Shown here one piece after another: positions 10,361 to 22,344 of a stretch of 64,000 nt of DNA; positions within the stretch are counted from its first letter, which is position 1, and every line of letters starts with the position of its first letter. The stretch is from Turnera subulata (lineage: Eukaryota > Streptophyta > Magnoliopsida > Malpighiales > Passifloraceae). The position numbers and the translations under genes were made by a program. Below the pieces are notes generated by a model that saw nothing but the letters and a program-made list of their open reading frames with translations, made no database searches and was not told where the DNA came from. The stretch spans positions 62,001 through 126,000 of the forward strand of contig JAKUCV010001740.1 in NCBI GenBank assembly GCA_028386065.3. The letters are read 5' to 3'.

Positions 10361-11304
10361 ATCTGCCCAGAAAATGCTCAGACCCAGGAAGCTTCACAAT
10401 CCCTCTAAACATCAGGGACAAGAAGATTGAGGGAGCCCTATTCGATTTAGGAGCCAGTGTCAGCCTGTTGCCGCTCTCCATCACTCAGAACCTGAACCTT
10501 GGGGACACCAAACCCACACGGATGACAATCCTGCTAGTAGACCGATCACTTGTATATCCTGTGGGAGTGCTGGAAGATGTTCCAGTCAAGGTTGGCAACT
10601 TTTACATACCGGTAGATTTTGTGGTGATGAATATAACCGAGGATGAGAAGACACCCATCATTTTGGGACGTCCCTTCTTAGCTACAGCAGGAGCTATGAT
10701 TGATTGTGCAAACGGAACATTGACACTACGACTAGGAGAAGATACAGTGGAGTTTAATGTCCAGAAAATGCAAAGAACAGAGTTTGGAACAGGACAGTGC
10801 TGCATGGTTGATGCTGTACCAAACCTTGTTGATGCACTAGTCAAGGCCTCTCAACTGATGGAGACACATGAAGACGAATTGTTAGGCTGCCTAGTCAATG
10901 GGCCCATAGATGGATATGAGACAGCTCTGCAACAGGTGGCAAAATTCCTGGCAGAAGAAACTGTGCCTGAAATCAACAAACAGGCCTATGCTGTGGATCA
11001 ACAGGCTGAGCCTGTCACAGAGTCTGTTTGCAATCCAGAACCAGAATCTGATGCACCAAGGGTAGAAATGAAACCTCTACCACCCCAGCTCAGGTATATC
11101 TACTTAGACACTGACAATTCCTCATTTCCTATCATTATTGGAGCTGACCTTTCACAGGAGGAAGAGGAAAAAGTGCGCACTATAGTCAACAAACACCGCA
11201 AGGTAATGGGATATACCATTGATGACCTGACAGGTATCAGTCCTAATCTTTGTATGCATCGCATTCTTTTGGAAGAAAACTGCAAACCCATAATAGAACC
11301 ATAG
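10361..11304 (+). pseudogene. Athila-1 aspartic protease and linker
   Basis: Retropepsin-type protease that would cleave the polyprotein. The active-site loop reads D-L-G-A-S (about 10447-10461), the variant usual in Athila/Tat elements. The second conserved strand P-I-I-L-G-R-P-F-L-A-T is at about 10656-10690. An open run of 278 codons from 10468 covers protease and a Q/E-P-V-rich linker, then ends at TAG 11302-11304, just before the conserved start of reverse transcriptase (R-R-L-N-E-N-M-R-E-V-V), where the family usually has Gln. Confidence 0.85.
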
Positions 11305-12690
11305 AGGAGACTGAATGAAAATATGAGGGAAGTGGTCAAAAAGGAAATTTTGAAGTTACTTGATGTCGGAAAAATTTTATCCAATTTCAGATAGTCCTTG
11401 TGTTAGTGAAATACATGTGGTGCCTAAAAAGGGAGGTATGACAGTAGTAAAAAACAAAAAAGAAGAACTCATACCAACTAGAACTGTCACAGGTTGGAGG
11501 ATGTGCATAGACTATAGAAAATTCATTAAGGCCACTAGAAAAGATCATTTTCCTTTGCCATTCATAGACCAGATGTTAGAGAGACTTGCCAAGCATACAC
11601 ATTTCTGTTACCTAGATGGATACTCTGGATTTTTCCAGATCCCAATCCATCCAGGTGATCAGAAGAAAACAACATTTACATGCCCCTACGACACATTTGC
11701 ATATAGGCGCATGCCATTTGGCCTGTGTAATGCACCTGCCACCTTTTAGCATTGCATGATGGCCATCTTCCATGACCTGATCAAGCATATAATAGAGGTA
11801 TTTATGGATGACTTCTCTGTTTATGGCACTTCTTTCGATCTTTGTTTGGCTAACCTTGAAACAGTACTTGAATGGTGTGAGGCTGTGAACCCGATACTGA
11901 ACTGGGAAAAATGCCATTTTATGGTTACAGAAGGTATTGTACTTGGACATAAAATCTCAGGACGAGGTATAGAGGTAGATGAAGCTAAGATTGATGTTAT
12001 TGAAAAAATTCCACCTCCAACCTCTGTTAAGGCAATTCGGGCTTTTCTTGGTCATGCAGGCTTTTACAGGCGCTTTATTAAGAATTTTTCAAAGATTGCA
12101 AAACCTTTGACAATTCTCCATAGTAAGGATGCCGAATTTGTGTTTAATGATTCTTGTCTAAATGCATTTAACAGGATTAAGGCTGCATTGACCACAACCC
12201 CAATCATCCAGCCCCCAGATTGGAGTCAGCCCTTTGAAATCATGTGTGATGCAAGCGACCATACAGTAGGGGCTGTGCTGGGGCAGAGAAAAGACAACAA
12301 ACTTGATGCCATATACTATGCAAGTCGCACTCTAAATGAAGCACAAATCAATTATGCCACGACTGAGAAAGAGCTTCTGGCAGTAGTCTTTGCAATTGGA
12401 AAGTTTCGAGCATACTTGCTGGGATCTAAGATCATCATCCACACTGACCATTCGGCATTGAAGTACTTATTGACCAAGAAGGAGACCAAGCCAAGACTTC
12501 TTAGATGGATCCTATAGCTCCAAGAATTTGACCTCGAGATTCGAGACAAGAAAGGCATAGAGAATATGGTAGCTGACCATCTTTCCAGAATGCCTCCAGA
12601 GCACATGCTAAGGGACCATATACCTATTGATGATCATCTCCCTGACGACAGCCTCATTGCAACAATTCACAGCGTCAGTCGCAGACTGAT
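11305..12690 (+). pseudogene. Athila-1 reverse transcriptase and RNase H
   Basis: RNA-dependent DNA polymerase plus RNase H. Fingers and palm motifs are easy to see: W-R-M-C-I-D-Y-R-K, D-H-F-P-L-P-F-I-D-Q-M-L, Y-R-R-M-P-F-G-L-C-N-A-P-A-T-F and the catalytic F-M-D-D box at about 11801-11812. RNase H follows (C-D-A-S-D at about 12247-12261, T-E-K-E-L-L-A-V at about 12364-12387, H-T-D-H at about 12440-12451). Interruptions: a frameshift between about 11345 and 11380, TAG at 11747-11749 and TAG at 12515-12517. Strong similarity to Athila polymerases leaves little doubt about lineage. Confidence 0.92.
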
Positions 12691-13981
12691 GCCATGATAC
12701 GCAGAAATTGTCAATTTCTTGGCCTGTGGAGCTCTTCCACCAGATCTCAACTATTCACAGCGGAAGAAGTTCTTCTTTGACATGAAGAACTACCTCTGGG
12801 ATGAGCTCCTATTATTCAGAAGATGCGGAGATGGTATAATCAGACGGTGCATTCCTGAGGAGGAGGTAGAACAAGTTCTGCATAGTTGCCACAATGCACA
12901 GTACGGGGGACACCATGGCGCAACCAGAACAGCATTCAAAGTATTGCAAGCTGGCCTACATTGGCCTACCCTATTTAAGGATGCACGCAATTGGTTAGTA
13001 GCATGCAAGGAATGCCAGCGCACAGGGAACATCTCAAGAAGACAAGAGATGCCACAACAAGCAATTTTGGAAGTGGAGCTATTCGATGTTTGGGGAATAG
13101 ACTTCATGGGACCATTACCGAGTTCTTATGGGAACAATTTTATCTTGGTGGCTGTTGACTATGTCTCTAAATAGGTGGAGGCCATTGCCTCCCCGACCAA
13201 TGATGCCAAGACAGTGACAAAGTTCCTGAAGAAACACATCTTCACTCGGTTTGGCACCCCAAGAGCAATAATTAGTGAAGGAGGGACCTATTTTTGCAAC
13301 CGCCAGTTTGAAGCTCTCCTCAGAAAGTATGGGATCTGACACAAGGTAGCCACTCCCTATCATCCTCAAACAAGTGGCCAAGTGGAGGTAACTAATAGAG
13401 AAATCAAACAGAACCTAGAGAAGACAGTACGACATCCACGGAAGGACTGGGCAACAAAACTCGATGATGCTCTGTGGGCATACCGCACAGCCTACAAGGC
13501 ACCCATAGGCACCACCCCATACCGCCTTGTATTTTGGAAAGCCTGTCATTTGCCTGTGGAGCTTGAGCACAAGGCATATTGGGCTGTTAAAGCTCTGAAC
13601 TTTGACACACAGGCTGTAGGAGAACAGAGGTAGTTGCAATTGAATGAGCTGGACGAGCTGAGGCTGTATGCATACGAAAATGCAAAATTGTACAAGGAGA
13701 GAACAAAAAAGTGGCATGACAGCAGGATACAGCCTTGGAAATTCAAATAAGGAGATCAAGTCCTCCTCTACAACTCTCGCCTGAAGCTCTTCCCTGGAAA
13801 GCTTCGATCAAGATAGTCTGGCCCCTACATAGTGTCATGCTTTTACCCTCATGGGGCTGTGGAAATCTATAATGAGAAGACACAACCATTCAAGGTTAAC
13901 GGGCACAGACTGAAGCTGTATCACACGCGGACCAATGAGTATCAGGAAACTCAGGTGCTCCATGATCCACCTCCCACCTAG
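12691..13981 (+). pseudogene. Athila-1 integrase
   Basis: Integrase with an HHCC zinc region (H-x3-H-x29-C-x2-C, about 12890-13020), the D-D-35-E core and a basic C-terminus (L-Y-N-S-R-L-K-L-F-P-G-K-L). The first acidic residue is W-G-I-D (GAC at 13100). The second, normally Asp in I-I-S-D-G-G, is Glu here (GAA 13277-13279). The third is Glu at 13385-13387, 35 residues on. Stops at 13172-13174, 13337-13339, 13631-13633, 13748-13750 and 13816-13818 break it. The last recognisable part ends at TAG 13979-13981. Confidence 0.9.
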
Positions 13982-14675
13982 CAAAGCAAGATGGAGTCCA
14001 GCTAAAAGACATTAAAGAAGCACACACTTGGGTAACACCAAGTGCGGTAAATTTCCAATTTCTTTTGCTTTTCATTTGGTTATTTTTGTTCTTTTTGTGT
14101 GTTTCTTTTGTTTTTAATCAATCAGGTGCTGAAATTTGATGGAAAAGGGAATCACAAAGTCAGAGATTCGTCAGGGAAGTCCTTCTATACCCTTTTTGAT
14201 GATAAGTGTTCTTCATTTCTTTGCAAAAAGGGACTTTTTAGGCTTGCATAGGCTCACACAGACTGAGCCTGTGTCGAATTTCCACAACTTCCTAACACCT
14301 TATTCGATAATCTCTTGCGTTTAGGGAATCTCTAGAATTAGGGAAGGTCCGAATAGGTGGGGCTAGGTCTAGGTTCTCTGCTGAAAAACATCCTCTTGCG
14401 CGCACTAACTCTAAAACTGGGACAATATGAGCAACAGGCTCAGCCTATTGCAGCCATTCTGCTCGGAGCATAGACAATAAGGAAGTTTTGCCTTAAACAC
14501 GTCATAACACAACTACCCAGTAGGATTATTCCTCCTCCCATCCACGTGTCATTCATGCTATGGGTTGCAACACTATACCAAAAAAGGGCACATAACTGAC
14601 ACTTTGGGCGGCAACAAATGATTACCAGCAGACATAACCCTTCGCTTCCCACCCTCTCAACAGGCATTAATTGCC
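13982..14675 (+). other. Athila-1 spacer after integrase
   Basis: Non-coding. Begins with a block (13985-14035) conserved in the second copy at about 48664-48725, then a T-rich tract. Contains palindrome-motif copies at about 14257-14273 and 14432-14450. The second Athila copy resembles this region only to about 14280. Confidence 0.6.
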
Positions 14676-14683
14676 TATAAAAG
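14676..14683 (+). promoter_or_regulatory. TATA box ahead of the Athila-1 downstream ORF
   Basis: TATAAAAG lies 113 bases before the ATG at 14796 and is followed by a C/T-rich leader with almost no G, like a plant gene 5' UTR. The arrangement suggests the downstream ORF could be transcribed separately from the LTR transcript. Inference only. Confidence 0.5.
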
Positions 14684-14795
14684 ACAACCCCTATCCTTCC
14701 ATTCTCTACTTCATCTTCCTCCTCCAAAACCGTATCGCTACAACCCTAACTCCACAATCAGCACTCCATATCGCCATCATCTTCCCGACTCAGTT

Positions 14796-16831
14796 ATGGG
14801 CAACAACACCAACACCAACAACCCAACGAACAACAACATACCCAATCCTCCACCCTCATCTTCTAACCCAAACATCACCACTACCATCACCTTCCCTTTT
14901 TACATCACCCGCCCCCTCTTCCAAATCGTCAACCGCCCACTCCACATCAACCCACCACCAATGCCACCATTTCCCACCACCACCACAACACGATTACACC
15001 CAGACCTTCCCCCACTACACATCCTTGTCAGCGAGTTCGCTCGCCTCTACCCACCACCAGAAACATCCCCCACCTTACTCGCCCTTCCTACACCTCCAAC
15101 CTCTTCCAAAACCAACACCCAAACCACACCAGACACCAATAAAATCGCCCCAACACAACAATACCACCACAAATGCCAGCGAGCACACACCCCCGACACC
15201 ATCATCGACCTAACCATCAACCCACCAACCACCACCATGGTCAACCCAGAGCCAATCAACCTCAACCTCGAACCCACACCAGAACCATCCACCACCCCCA
15301 CCCCCACTCTTCCAATCTGCCATCCAAAACGCCCCCGCACCCGCTCAACAACCACTAAAACAACCACCCTCCCAGAATCATCCACCACCGCCGAGGCCCG
15401 ATCCAAGCAAAACCAGGACCGACCTCGAGAACCACCCACACCACCGCCCACCAATGAACTAGAGACAGAGGAGGAAGACACACAGAGCAGAGACGACAAG
15501 GCAAAGGATGTGCCACCCCCTACTCAGCGCTTTATCTTCCAACCTGAAAACGCCAGCCACTGACGCGCCTGGACATTCACACAAACCCAGACAGTGCTTA
15601 TCAGCCGGTTGCTGGATATGGATGCACTCAGAGCCATCGGGGCCAGGAATGGCGTGCGCCGATTTCTCCAACAAGTAGGGTGGTTGCTGTTTGCCATACT
15701 AGGAGAGCCTACCTACGCTGACCTGACCCGCGAATTATTTAGTTCACTCTCCTACCAGCCCCCACAAGGTCAGGAGCCCGGCACAACACGATTCCGTCTG
15801 GGCAACGAGAATAGGGTTCTCACCGTTGCCCAGTTGAATCAGATACTCGGGCTACCAAATGAAGGACACCAGGAGAGGCCAGCAGACTTTGCCGTAGAAG
15901 ATTTTTGGAATGACATCTCCACTGACCCCGGATACAACTCCTCCACCAGTTTAGCCACATCGTTCCGTAGCCGCGCACTGCGCATCATCTAGCACTTCCT
16001 GTCCCAAAACATCTACGACAGAAACAATAGTCGCGTGGCTGTTTAGCACGAGGAGCTATTCATCCTCTGGTGCATGGTACACCGCCAACCCCTCAACACC
16101 GGTGCCTTTATCCTTCGTCGATTCATCACACAAAGGAAGGCACCATATCTTCGAGGCGCCGGCATCATCACAAGGATTGCGCGGCATTCCACCTTCCCCT
16201 AAATTGCTTTGAGTTGGTTAGCAGAACTGTCTGGATCGACCGCGGCATCCTCAATAGGATGCACCTTCCTGCCCCACAGCCTCAAGAGAATAACCAAGAA
16301 CAGCCTGATGTTGTGGCTGAAGCACCAAAAAATGCACCACCAGTGCCATAGCCTCACGGACAGGAAGAACACGACCCTGTACAGCCCCAGCAGCCTGCCA
16401 CACAACAAGCACAGCCTCAGTCACAGCCTCAGGTTGTGACTTGAGACCAAGTGCTGGATATCTTTGAGCAAATGCAGGATTGGATTGGGCAGCAATTCCT
16501 TCCCGTCCTTCAGAACCAAACCCGCATTCAACAGACCCTTGCTGCTCACGGCGAACGCCTGCAACGCCTCTAGGAGAGCATCACTGCACAAGAGATGCGC
16601 CTGACCTCCTCTTTAAGAGAAGCATGCACACACCTTAACAGGGGCATCACTGAGGTGCGCAGCCTCACACAGACCCAAGGCAGAGCCATGACTGACTTCC
16701 ATAGCCAGTACATGGCCCAGCACGTGCAAATAACCGAAACCCTCACTAATTTGATGAACATGGCACGTGCATTGACGCGGTCACAACAGGCAGGACCTCC
16801 ACCATCCAGCAACAAGCGCCAACGCCGCTAA
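14796..16831 (+). pseudogene. Athila-1 downstream ORF, ATHILA ORF-1-like / plant transposon protein
   Basis: A long frame in the position of the Athila env-like gene. Residues 1-255 (14796-15563) are open but low-complexity, rich in Thr, Asn and Pro, with a basic P-K-R-P-R-T-R-S patch that could be a nuclear signal. After TGA at 15561-15563 the same frame continues into a globular domain (R-R-F-L-Q-Q-V-G-W, L-T-V-A-Q-L-N-Q-I-L-G-L-P, E-E-L-F-I-L-W-C-M-V). This resembles the ATHILA ORF-1/'putative plant transposon protein' families of unknown function. Stops at 15990 and about 16044 and a frameshift near 16195 follow. A C-terminal, probably helical, Q-rich part ends in the basic S-N-K-R-Q-R-R at 16831. 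I see no signal peptide or convincing membrane segment, so an envelope role is not supported. The second Athila copy lacks the whole gene. Confidence 0.7.
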
Positions 16832-17018
16832 CTCCACCTTTCCAGCACCTCTAGCCTAGTTTTAGGATGTCTAACCCCTACCACATAGGATACAACTTTC
16901 AGTTTGGGGTATTTATCTTTGTGTTTAAGAATTAGACCTTTTGTCTTTCATTTTCGGTAATGTGTTTTATTTTGCTTATCTTTGTTATAGCATTGCACCT
17001 TTCTTTTGTTTAGTTTTA

Positions 17019-17056
17019 GCAGTGAGGACACTGCAAGTTTTCAGTTTGGGGTATTT
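17019..17056 (+). promoter_or_regulatory. AGGA-loop hairpin plus PPT-like box, copy A
   Basis: GCAGTG-AGGA-CACTGC (17019-17034) is a perfect 6-bp stem with a 4-nt loop. Seven bases later comes CAGTTTGGGGTATTTT. The same unit occurs in the second Athila at 49114-49150. Confidence 0.65.
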
Positions 17057-18321
17057 TAGGGTGCAAATACCATTTTATGCCTTCTGTACTTTTCTGTTGG
17101 TTCAATGCAACTTCAAATGCTTATCTATTTTTCATTTTGCTTCTCCACAGTGTGAGCCTGTCCTTATATTAATGCATCTTCAACATTTTCCATTTAATTC
17201 TGCTCATACTCTAATCTCAGAACTTGTCTCATTTCCAAAACAAGCTGAACAGGCATAATCGAACAATTACACTCCATGAAATCTGTCAGATAAGAAGGAT
17301 CTTGCTAAATGGTTTTCTACACGACACAGGCTCAGCCTATCTACCTCAGAACAGACCCTTGTCTCTGTCAAGGCGAAATTCAAGCAAGAGTACTTCAAGC
17401 AAGGAAAGGATCTAGGCCATCTTTTGCATACCAATAGACCACATAAATCCATACCACACTCATCAATCCATTGCAACCCCATTTGAGCCAACTAGAATGG
17501 CCCTAATTTATTCTTCACCCTGCTCACCTCACCTCAACCACTTGAAGCCGAATGCACAATTTCATTCCAACAGCCTCACCCTGTTGATGAGTCTGTGAAT
17601 GAGATTCAATCCCATCAAGCATCTGAAACTGTTTGCACTTAACAAATACATACCCAGAATGTTACCACACATCTTGTACTGCTCTCTTCCTAGCTACAAC
17701 AATAATAAAAAAAAAAGAGAGAGAAAATAACAAAATAAGGCAGCCTGCAAAGAAAAGAAAAACATGGGAAGGAGAAATGAGGAGAAAAGAAATGTTTTGT
17801 GAATCAGACTCCTTCTCAAACAAGAGGATACATTTTGCCTCTGGGTAGCATGAAAACTCAAGAGGTACAAAATCAAACAGTCCCTATACAGCCTCAGACT
17901 GTTCACAAATTAAACTGCAGGTTTCAACCCATCCACCATCCATTGAAAACCATCACCCTACCCTCAGTACAACATAGAAAAGTCCTGGAGATCCTTGCTT
18001 GATGACTGTTGCACATTAGTGGGGATAAGGGATGATGGGTCTGCATGTGAGGTAATGGTTTTCACTTCCCAAAAAAAAAAATGATTCTGGCAGGATCCCT
18101 TTGACGACAGATGATTGGAGGTTAGTTGCAAGATTATTCCTGTAAATTTGTATTGCAGAAACCACTGACAAGGAATTCTATTGGAGTTGATGCAGTTTTA
18201 AAAGAAAACAAGGGGATTCCTAAATTAAGGCGTCACATGGGAGAAACCTGATGAAAATTTGGATGCATTGGAACTGCCCTTACTTCTTTCCGAAATCATG
18301 CCTTCTTTTCTTTTTCTGATT

Positions 18322-18358
18322 GCTTGAGGACAAGCAAAATCTTCAGTTTGGGGCATTT
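18322..18358 (+). promoter_or_regulatory. AGGA-loop hairpin plus polypurine tract, copy B
   Basis: GCTTG-AGGA-CAAGC (18322-18335), a 5-bp stem with the same loop but a different stem from copy A, then CAGTTTGGGG at 18344-18353 directly ahead of the 3' LTR. This is the expected position of the plus-strand primer. Confidence 0.7.
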
Positions 18359-20465
18359 TGATACATGTGAAATATGCATAGTTTAGGGCATAATTTTGGA
18401 CGCAAATTGTTCTAAATTCATTATGATTATATGCCTCCTCTGTAATATTCCACTATATTCCTCCAATTTCCATCCCTTACTATATGATTAGTGATTTCAG
18501 GTGCATTTCAATCAATTCAAGAGGATTTCATTGAAGAATGTGAAGATACAGCATCAGCCACAGCATGAGCCTGTTACAGAACCCTTGAGCCTGTCCCTGA
18601 GTCTGTTGTTCATCGAGAATTCAAGTGAAGGCCACACAAGTTTTCCACTGAAGCTCGTTTCCATCACTTTTATCCAAGAAGTCCTCATGACACCTCATCA
18701 TCGGCAGAAGAAGTAGAAGTCAATTAAAAGGAAAGTTTGAAGAAGAACTGCAACAGACCCAGTCACAACATCAGCCTGTGCGTCCTGCAAACCCAGAAAT
18801 TGCAGAAGGAATATAAAATTTACACCACTTACACCACCTGCTCCACCAATATAAACAAACATTCTCCTAACGTCCCAGAGCACTTTCCTAGAAAAAAGGA
18901 GTAGGCACATGCCACTCAGAGGGAATCCAGCTTAAAGAACAATTATCCTCTGCAAAGGGCACCTTGGAACATACAATCCACCAATCAACTTGCTGCCCAT
19001 CACGCCTATCCTGACAACACACGCTGGAAAACTGACGAGCCAAATTCCCCAAACGCCCATGCTTTCCAGCAAGTTGGGAGGAAGAAGAACAGGAGAGCTG
19101 CACCTACAAAAGAGGAAGGGAGAAGACACGGAGCAGAGGAGAATCCCATCGACAAAGACACCCCTCAAACTTACAGAATTCCTGGAACAGAGGTGGGACC
19201 CAGAAACACTAAAGGTCCAAGGGAAACACGATTCTGCAGCCTTTCTGGGCAGTAATCATGTTGTTCCTAACCTCCAGACTGTCCAAACCACTATGCCATT
19301 CCATACTTCCATTTGATTTGTAATTTCGATTATGAACTAAACAACCCCTTCTTAGTTGAAGGGGTGAACATGTCTTTGATTTTATTGCAATAGATTGCTC
19401 GTATTATGTTCTTAACCAGTCCTTCTTGTTTTGGTTGTTGCAAACTTGCACCATCTCTAAGTTTTGATCAAACCCATGCATGATTACAGGTGGCTAGGTG
19501 AAGGACAAAAAGGAGAAACCTTAGCCACTGGAACAACATCAACCAGCCCTTAGTTTTTAGCCTTTGACGAAAATAAGAAACTAATTGAGGAACTAGCCTC
19601 AACACCACTCTTAAACCCCTGAGTTTGACCGGTGCGAGAGCATTAGGAATGTGAGAACCATGGGAGGCACCTGTGAGCGAACGAAAATGGGTGCAGTATA
19701 GGTTGGGAGCGCCTGCAAGAACCGATTCTATTAATTAACTCTTTTGTTGTCAATAGCCTCGGCTTGTACCCAGCACAACATCAGTTTGTGCCTAGTACAG
19801 CCTTAGTCTGTGACAGCATAGTCAAAAAGATAACAAAATTCCTAGTTTGATTCTTGATTGACTATTGGGCAGAATCCTATTAATTTAGTAGCAGCCTGGT
19901 GAAGAACCGAAAGGAGAAGCCAGGTGTGCTAGACCAACAATAGTCAACCTTCACTCCTTAGTCATTCGAAAGAGGATTGGGAGAGACTGTGGGTATTAGC
20001 ACCAATATTAAACTTCATCCTTAAGTAGACATTTACTCTAGTGACAGGGGGTAGATGGAAGCTTGAGGAACTATTAATAAGATCGAAAACCGTTGATAGT
20101 ACTTTAGGTTGGGAGCCCCTTCAAGACATCTCATTAGTCACAGCGTCACCCACAGGATCAGCCTGTGACTGAGGTTGTCGAGCAATTTATATGTATAAAA
20201 CAGGACATGTGAACCCCGGATGCCTAAGTATCCACCAAAACTGATACCTTCCTCATTTAATCAGCTGTTACACTTATCTTTCCTGTCTAGTTTAGATTTT
20301 AATCATCATTCACCCAAATCCATCCTTATTTAATTGTTTTCGAGCCTAGTTCGTCTTAAATTGAAAGGAAACAGACTCAACCCAGTCTCTGTGGATACGA
20401 CCTTGATAAAGTACTACAACAACCCTGTGCACTTGCAGGAACCAATTGCGACAGCACGCACATCA
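18359..20465 (+). repeat. 3' LTR of Athila-1
   Basis: 2107 bp, starts TGATACATG (the first LTR has TGATGCATG) and ends GCACATCA, followed by the CAACC duplication. A TATA candidate (TGTATAAAACAGG) lies near 20190-20203. It retains the LTR end lost from the 5' copy. Confidence 0.9.
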
Positions 20466-21779
20466 CAACCCGATGAACTAATGGAGTACCAGGTACTACC
20501 CAATTTCATAACTCAATCATGTGTCGAACGATGTTGAGAAAAGCGAGACACAAGCAGGGAGAGGTAACGACCAATCTCGCTTTGGATGCTTAACGACTTC
20601 GCGCCCGAATTTCGATCTTAGTGGGGGACAAGAGAGGTAGAATAGGACAAATATCAAACCCATTTTTATCAACTTAGAGATGGACCAGGGGGTGGGAAGA
20701 TAGAAAAGTGCAAAAACATGCATTAGAGAGCGCGACTCCCGGGGTGGAAAAAATGATGAGCGAAACCCCCTATTTATAGCCTCATGCTATGACACTCTTT
20801 TAATTCTCCAAATCCCAAAATGTGTGGTCACTGGCTTCGGGCCATGGCTTCAGGCAAAATAGTTCATTTCTTCGAAATGGGGCCCGAGCAGGGCTCGAAA
20901 AATTCTCAAATATTTCTAGAGGCTCTACCCCTTGTGTTCTAAGGAATTTTGTAAAAACCAGCATGTGATTCTGACTAGAAACGGGTTTTCAATCAACGTT
21001 TGAAAATTCACCAGGGACACAGGCCAGGGCTTCGCTAAAATCTTTATAAAATCAAAATGGAGCCCGCCCGTTTCTCAGAAAATTCTCAAAAATTGAAGAA
21101 AGGTGGCATTTCATGCCCTCTATGCTTCCATAGCAAAAACGGTTCCAAAAACGGATGTGGGAAATGTTTTCAACAAAAATCCAAAAAATACATTTGACTC
21201 GCACGCACCAATTTTGAAAAATTCAAGTGGGACCCTTCTAATGCCTGGGAAATTCAGAAAATATTTCCCAAGGTGTGTCATACCTTGAAAAAGATGAACA
21301 TAGGAAAATACGATGCTCAAATCAAAGTTCAGACGCACTTCAGGTGACGAAAAAAAAAACGGGGGCAATATTTGGCCTGCGACCGGCGGGCCATCTACTT
21401 GGCCGGTCCGGCCTCAGGCCAATTTTTCCCTTCCCTGATTTTTCTTCTGAAAAATGTTTCGGGACCTTCCCGAACCCGAAAAATTCCAAAAACGTATGGT
21501 CGTGCTCGTATCGGCGAGTAGAATTTTTGGATTCAAATACCTTTCCAATATAATTTGGGAAAAGACAAAAATACCTTTGGTTAAACTTTGCTGACGACTG
21601 GCTTCAGTATAGGCTTCAGGCCATTCGGGTCATTTTTCCAAAAATTCTAAAAAAATATCCGGGACTGCGGAGACTTTTTTGTCACTTTCTTTGTTTATTC
21701 ACGGGCATGTTCTACCCTAGGGACGCTCCTCTCTCGAAAATATTTCTGTGACTTCGAGGGCAAACTTTTAGTGCTAACA
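20466..21779 (-). repeat. Minus-strand LTR, U3/promoter part, split by Athila-1
   Basis: On the minus strand the sequence starts TGTTAGCACTAAAAGT at 21779 and carries a TATA box (CTATAAATAGGGGG, plus-strand position 20767-20779). It then runs into 6918-6306 after the Athila insertion and beyond the Pack-MULE towards about 4200. A TG start, central TATA box and repeat-rich downstream part are typical of a plant LTR. No polyprotein of this element is seen, so it may be a solo LTR. The far end and target duplication were not located. A hAT sequence follows on the right. Confidence 0.6.
20771..20779 (-). promoter_or_regulatory. TATA box of the split minus-strand LTR
   Basis: TATTTATAG on the plus strand reads CTATAAATA on the minus strand and is followed by GGGGGTTTCGCTC, a usual LTR transcription-start context. 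Confidence 0.6.
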
Positions 21780-22344
21780 GCCCGAGCCCTCCCTTAAATT
21801 TTGAAATAAGAATGAGGATAAAATGGTAATTTTGCACATTATAGTATAAAATAATTAAAATTATACCTCTAGTTATTGTTTTGTTTTACACGTAAAATTT
21901 TTGGAAAGAAAAAGTGACGCGCTGGATACTAAAAGGACGACGACGACATGAGGCGGTTAGCAAAGAAGTCGGTTTTATTTGTATAAAAGCAATTCAAAGC
22001 CAACAAAACTATTACTTTGAAAAATTTTATCTTCCTACTTTTTTGTGATTTAAGTTTCTCTCCACCACATCGTCACAACTCTCTGAGATATATTTTTAAA
22101 CAAAGTCAATTAAATTTATTATTATTATTATTACATATAGTGTCGTTGACTATTAAGGTTCTACTGTGATAATAATTATTACAAACTATAGAAATCAATC
22201 GGTTACAATTTACTTTTTGTATAATTTTTTATTTTAAACTTTATAAATTGTAGAGTAACAGTTTTTAGTTATATATTTTTATTGTCTAATTAAATTTCTA
22301 GAATAATAAAAAAAAGTGATACTTATCTTAGGTAAAATATTTCC
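21780..22344 (+). other. AT-rich sequence upstream of the hAT transposase
   Basis: Non-coding, with an (ATT)n run at about 22112-22128 and pyrimidine-rich intron-like stretches. It may be the promoter-distal intron of the hAT element whose 5' end could lie near 3356. No gene seen. Confidence 0.4.

Larger units (their letters stand above)
16832..18358 (+). other. Athila-1 3' untranslated region with repeated PPT-like boxes
   Basis: Non-coding, largely conserved in the second copy (48980-50492). CAGTTTGGGG boxes occur three times: about 16910, 17042-17051 and 18344-18353. Only the last adjoins the LTR and is the likely polypurine tract. The second and third are each preceded by an AGGA-loop hairpin. 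The palindrome motif recurs at about 17324-17340 and 17887-17901. Confidence 0.7.
6919..20465 (+). mobile_element. Athila-lineage Ty3/gypsy retrotransposon, decayed (Athila-1)
   Basis: A 13.5-kb element flanked by the 5-bp duplication CAACC (6914-6918 and 20466-20470). LTRs begin TGATGCATG/TGATACATG, and the 3' LTR ends CATCA. Between them lie gag, protease, reverse transcriptase/RNase H, integrase and a downstream ORF, in the Athila order. Reverse transcriptase and protease (D-L-G-A-S in place of D-T-G-A) are of Athila type. All coding parts carry stops, and the primer-binding site plus the start of gag are deleted, so the copy cannot move on its own. Confidence 0.92.

Noticed and set aside
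14796..16831. Retroviral envelope gene in the Athila downstream ORF
   Set aside because: Position fits, but I see no signal peptide, cleavage site or membrane segment; the globular part resembles ATHILA ORF-1/plant transposon proteins.
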